DNA of 39,971 nt from Mnemiopsis leidyi (taxonomy: Eukaryota > Ctenophora > Tentaculata > Lobata > Bolinopsidae). Position 1 is the stretch's first letter. Each line of letters starts with the position of its first letter. Both the position numbers and the translations under genes were made by a program. This document shows, one piece after another, positions 36,401-39,400 of the stretch. The notes below the pieces were generated by a model. The model had not been told where the DNA came from. It did no database searches and saw nothing but the letters and a program-made list of their open reading frames with translations. The DNA lies in contig JH153129.1 of NCBI GenBank assembly GCA_000226015.1, positions 174,978 to 214,948 of the forward strand, given 5' to 3'.

Positions 36401-39400
36401 GAAGATTAAGCCTGGAATTAAGGATGAAATTATCGTATTATTCCCATTATAATTAACATTATCGCAGGAACCCCGATGGCGATCAAATGCCCTGGTGCTT
36501 TACCAACAGCGGCTGGGGATTCTGCGACGTTCCAACATGTGGTAAGTGTTTCCGAACCGCTCTCAGCTGATCAGTAATTTCCCGGCACTCTCCTAAACTC
36601 CCATACTTGTTAATGAGACGAGTTTGGTCATCGTCGGATTGGTTTTTATCAGCACGTCCCGAGTATATTAAATGTACGCGGCAGGATGGAATTAACGGAC
36701 TGTTTTTGACAGATGAACTGTGTATGAAGAGCGATGGTTCAACCTACATGGGCACCATGGCGAAGACTGCCTCCGGGAAAGCGTGCCTAGCATGGGACAA
36801 ACAGACCTACAACTCTAACGACAACCGTTAGTTATAACTGACTCTGCTGTGATTTGTGTTACCGCTTATTGTAGTCAGGTTCTATCAGACGATACTTAGA
36901 ATAGCCGATATCACTCAAGCTCAAGTCCAGTCATTGTATTAGTCAGCCTTTAACTGGAACTCAAAGAAACAGGAAATTTTCCAAGTCTCGGTACGATTAT
37001 CTAACTTTTCTCACTTGGCGGGAAATGTCATGACTTTTCTCACTTGCGATGGGAAATTTCCAAACTAATACTTGTTCCTCTATTGCAGGTGTAGGAAGTC
37101 ACAACTACTGCAGGAACCCGTACAGTAACAAGAAACAGGATGGACCGTGGTGTTATGTGGCGGACTCTACTGTACAGTGGGAGTACTGTTCCATACCTGA
37201 GTGTGGTGAGTTAAGGAACAGTGTGCAGTGGGAGTGTGGTGAGTGAAGGAGCAGGGAGAGACAGAGTCTGAATGATGGATATAATGTAGCAAGTGTGATC
37301 TAATTCATTGCACGAGTTGATCAAGCGACGAGCAATAGCGACTAAACAGCAAACATCTATACATGTTTAGGGCTCGTGATGCACTAAAAAACATACTTGA
37401 TTGTTGTCTTGTTATGAAGCAGTTTAACTAAAACAGTTTTCAAAATGGTCGTGAAGACTGCCATAATCACTCTCTTCACCTTTTCAACCTTACAAGACAA
37501 CTTCAAATTGTTTTGTTGTTGACTTGATTGATGACGCAATGTCGCTTGTCTTGTTATATAGTAATTATGTAGTAGACTACAAACATGAACTACGTCAAAG
37601 TGAATCAAGGGTTGCTTACTGCTTATAGGACACCGACAAACTCGCTTGATGTTTGTAACAAGGAAATGTTTTGTAAGAAGAGTCGCAAATAAATATGCTC
37701 TACATAGAAACTTGATGTACATATTAAGTTTATATATTGAGCCAGCATATCGGGCAATTATACTCAAGAAGGATTTCTCCAGCACAAAACTTGTATTCTA
37801 AATGCGAATAAGTCAAATTTACTAAGAGCAGTAAAGTGCCTTTAGTTGACGTACCCTACTATCCTTCATGCAGAACCTAAACTGTTTCTTACTGTTTCTT
37901 ACTGCTTCTAACTGCTTCTAACTGTTTCTAACTGTATCTAACTGCTTCTAACTGTATCTAACTGCTTCTAACTGCTTATAACTGTTCCCTACCACCAGGT
38001 CACTACGTCTATCTGGAAGCAAGCTGGATGAGTCCTGGAGATCGTATTGTCATGAAGACACCTGAACTCCTCACTTCTGGTCCAGATTGTAAATTCGAGT
38101 TCTGGTACCACATGAATGGGGACAGCATAGGTTTGTTGCTTGAGTCTATTTTAGAAGTTGGCCTTTTAATTAAGAAAAGTTTAATTCAAAATTTGCAAAA
38201 CAATTCCAATGTTTGGAATTGTTTCCTAAAACAAAACCTGCTTCATATTATCATCATGGTTACTCCCAGTGTTACACACTAAGAAATTATTTACCACAAT
38301 TTCCTCAGGAAATCTGTACGTTACAGTAAACTCCACTCGAGGAAACTGGGAACAGGAGATCATCAACCCGAACGTAGCAGACTGGCTGAAGATGAGTGTC
38401 CCTCTGGGAGCTCTAGCAGACTTCACAGTAGGTCTGGTGGGTGTGCGTGGTGCTAGCTACACCGGAGACATTGCTATAGATGACACCATGTTTGTAGACT
38501 GTGCTCCCTCCGGGTACCCCACTCCTCCTAAACTCCTGAACGTCTCTAGTGACATCGTACTGACGGATACTGATCATGAGTTCAGATTAGACTGTCTGAT
38601 GAGTGGTAACCTAGCTCCAACCATCACCTGGCTCCACAAAGGCTAGTTCCTCTGATATTCTAGTTTCCTTCTGTAACAGCAGCCAAATATTGCATCATGA
38701 GAAACTATTTGTTTATCTTCAAAAATGATTCTGCTGCACCTTTGATCTGAAATCTCCGCTAACATATCGCCCATGTCTTCAGGACTACCTATAGCGTTTG
38801 ATAGCCGAAGAATGCTGCTGCTGAATGGTTCACTGTGGGTTAACCATGTTGGATCTTATGACAGCGGAACTTACATGTGTGTCGGTATAAACCAAGTATC
38901 TTCAGTCAACGCCACAATACAGGTCAGTTTTATAGGTTGGGAGATCCTATATTCTAAATCTAATGTTTGCTAAACGTCAATATTACACTCGCGTCACCTT
39001 CTTGGCGACTCTTACTATATTATTCAAATGTGAAGTGTCATATTAAAATTTTACTTGCTTACTAAGTTGAAATAGCACCAACACAACCCTCCCTCCACCA
39101 GGTGAAAGTACCAAGATCACGTGATTCCTGCGACTTCGAGACGGACGCGTGTGTCTGGCGAGATAGCGTGAAGGATACCGACTTCTTCTGGGTGTGGCAG
39201 CAAGGCTGCACCCCCAGCTACAGTACAGGACCCTGCAAGGACCACACCACCGGAACTGAACAAGGTCACTACATGTACGTGGAGGCCAGCTGGCCCAGGA
39301 CTGAGGGGGATGTTGCAGAGTTGCAGAGCGAGTGGTTGTCTACTACCGATGTAAGTAGAGAGAGATAGGTTGTCTTTCAGTTGGAGATATATCAACCTGT

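Noticed and set aside
35414-37205. Kringle exons as a separate gene
   Set aside because: No start or stop codon context; the four exons are phase 1 at both outer borders and fit between the MAM 22 halves on the same strand.
37384-37785. 133-codon minus-strand open frame in the intron after kringle 2
   Set aside because: No signal peptide, domain or splice partner seen; could be chance, though it is the longest such frame.
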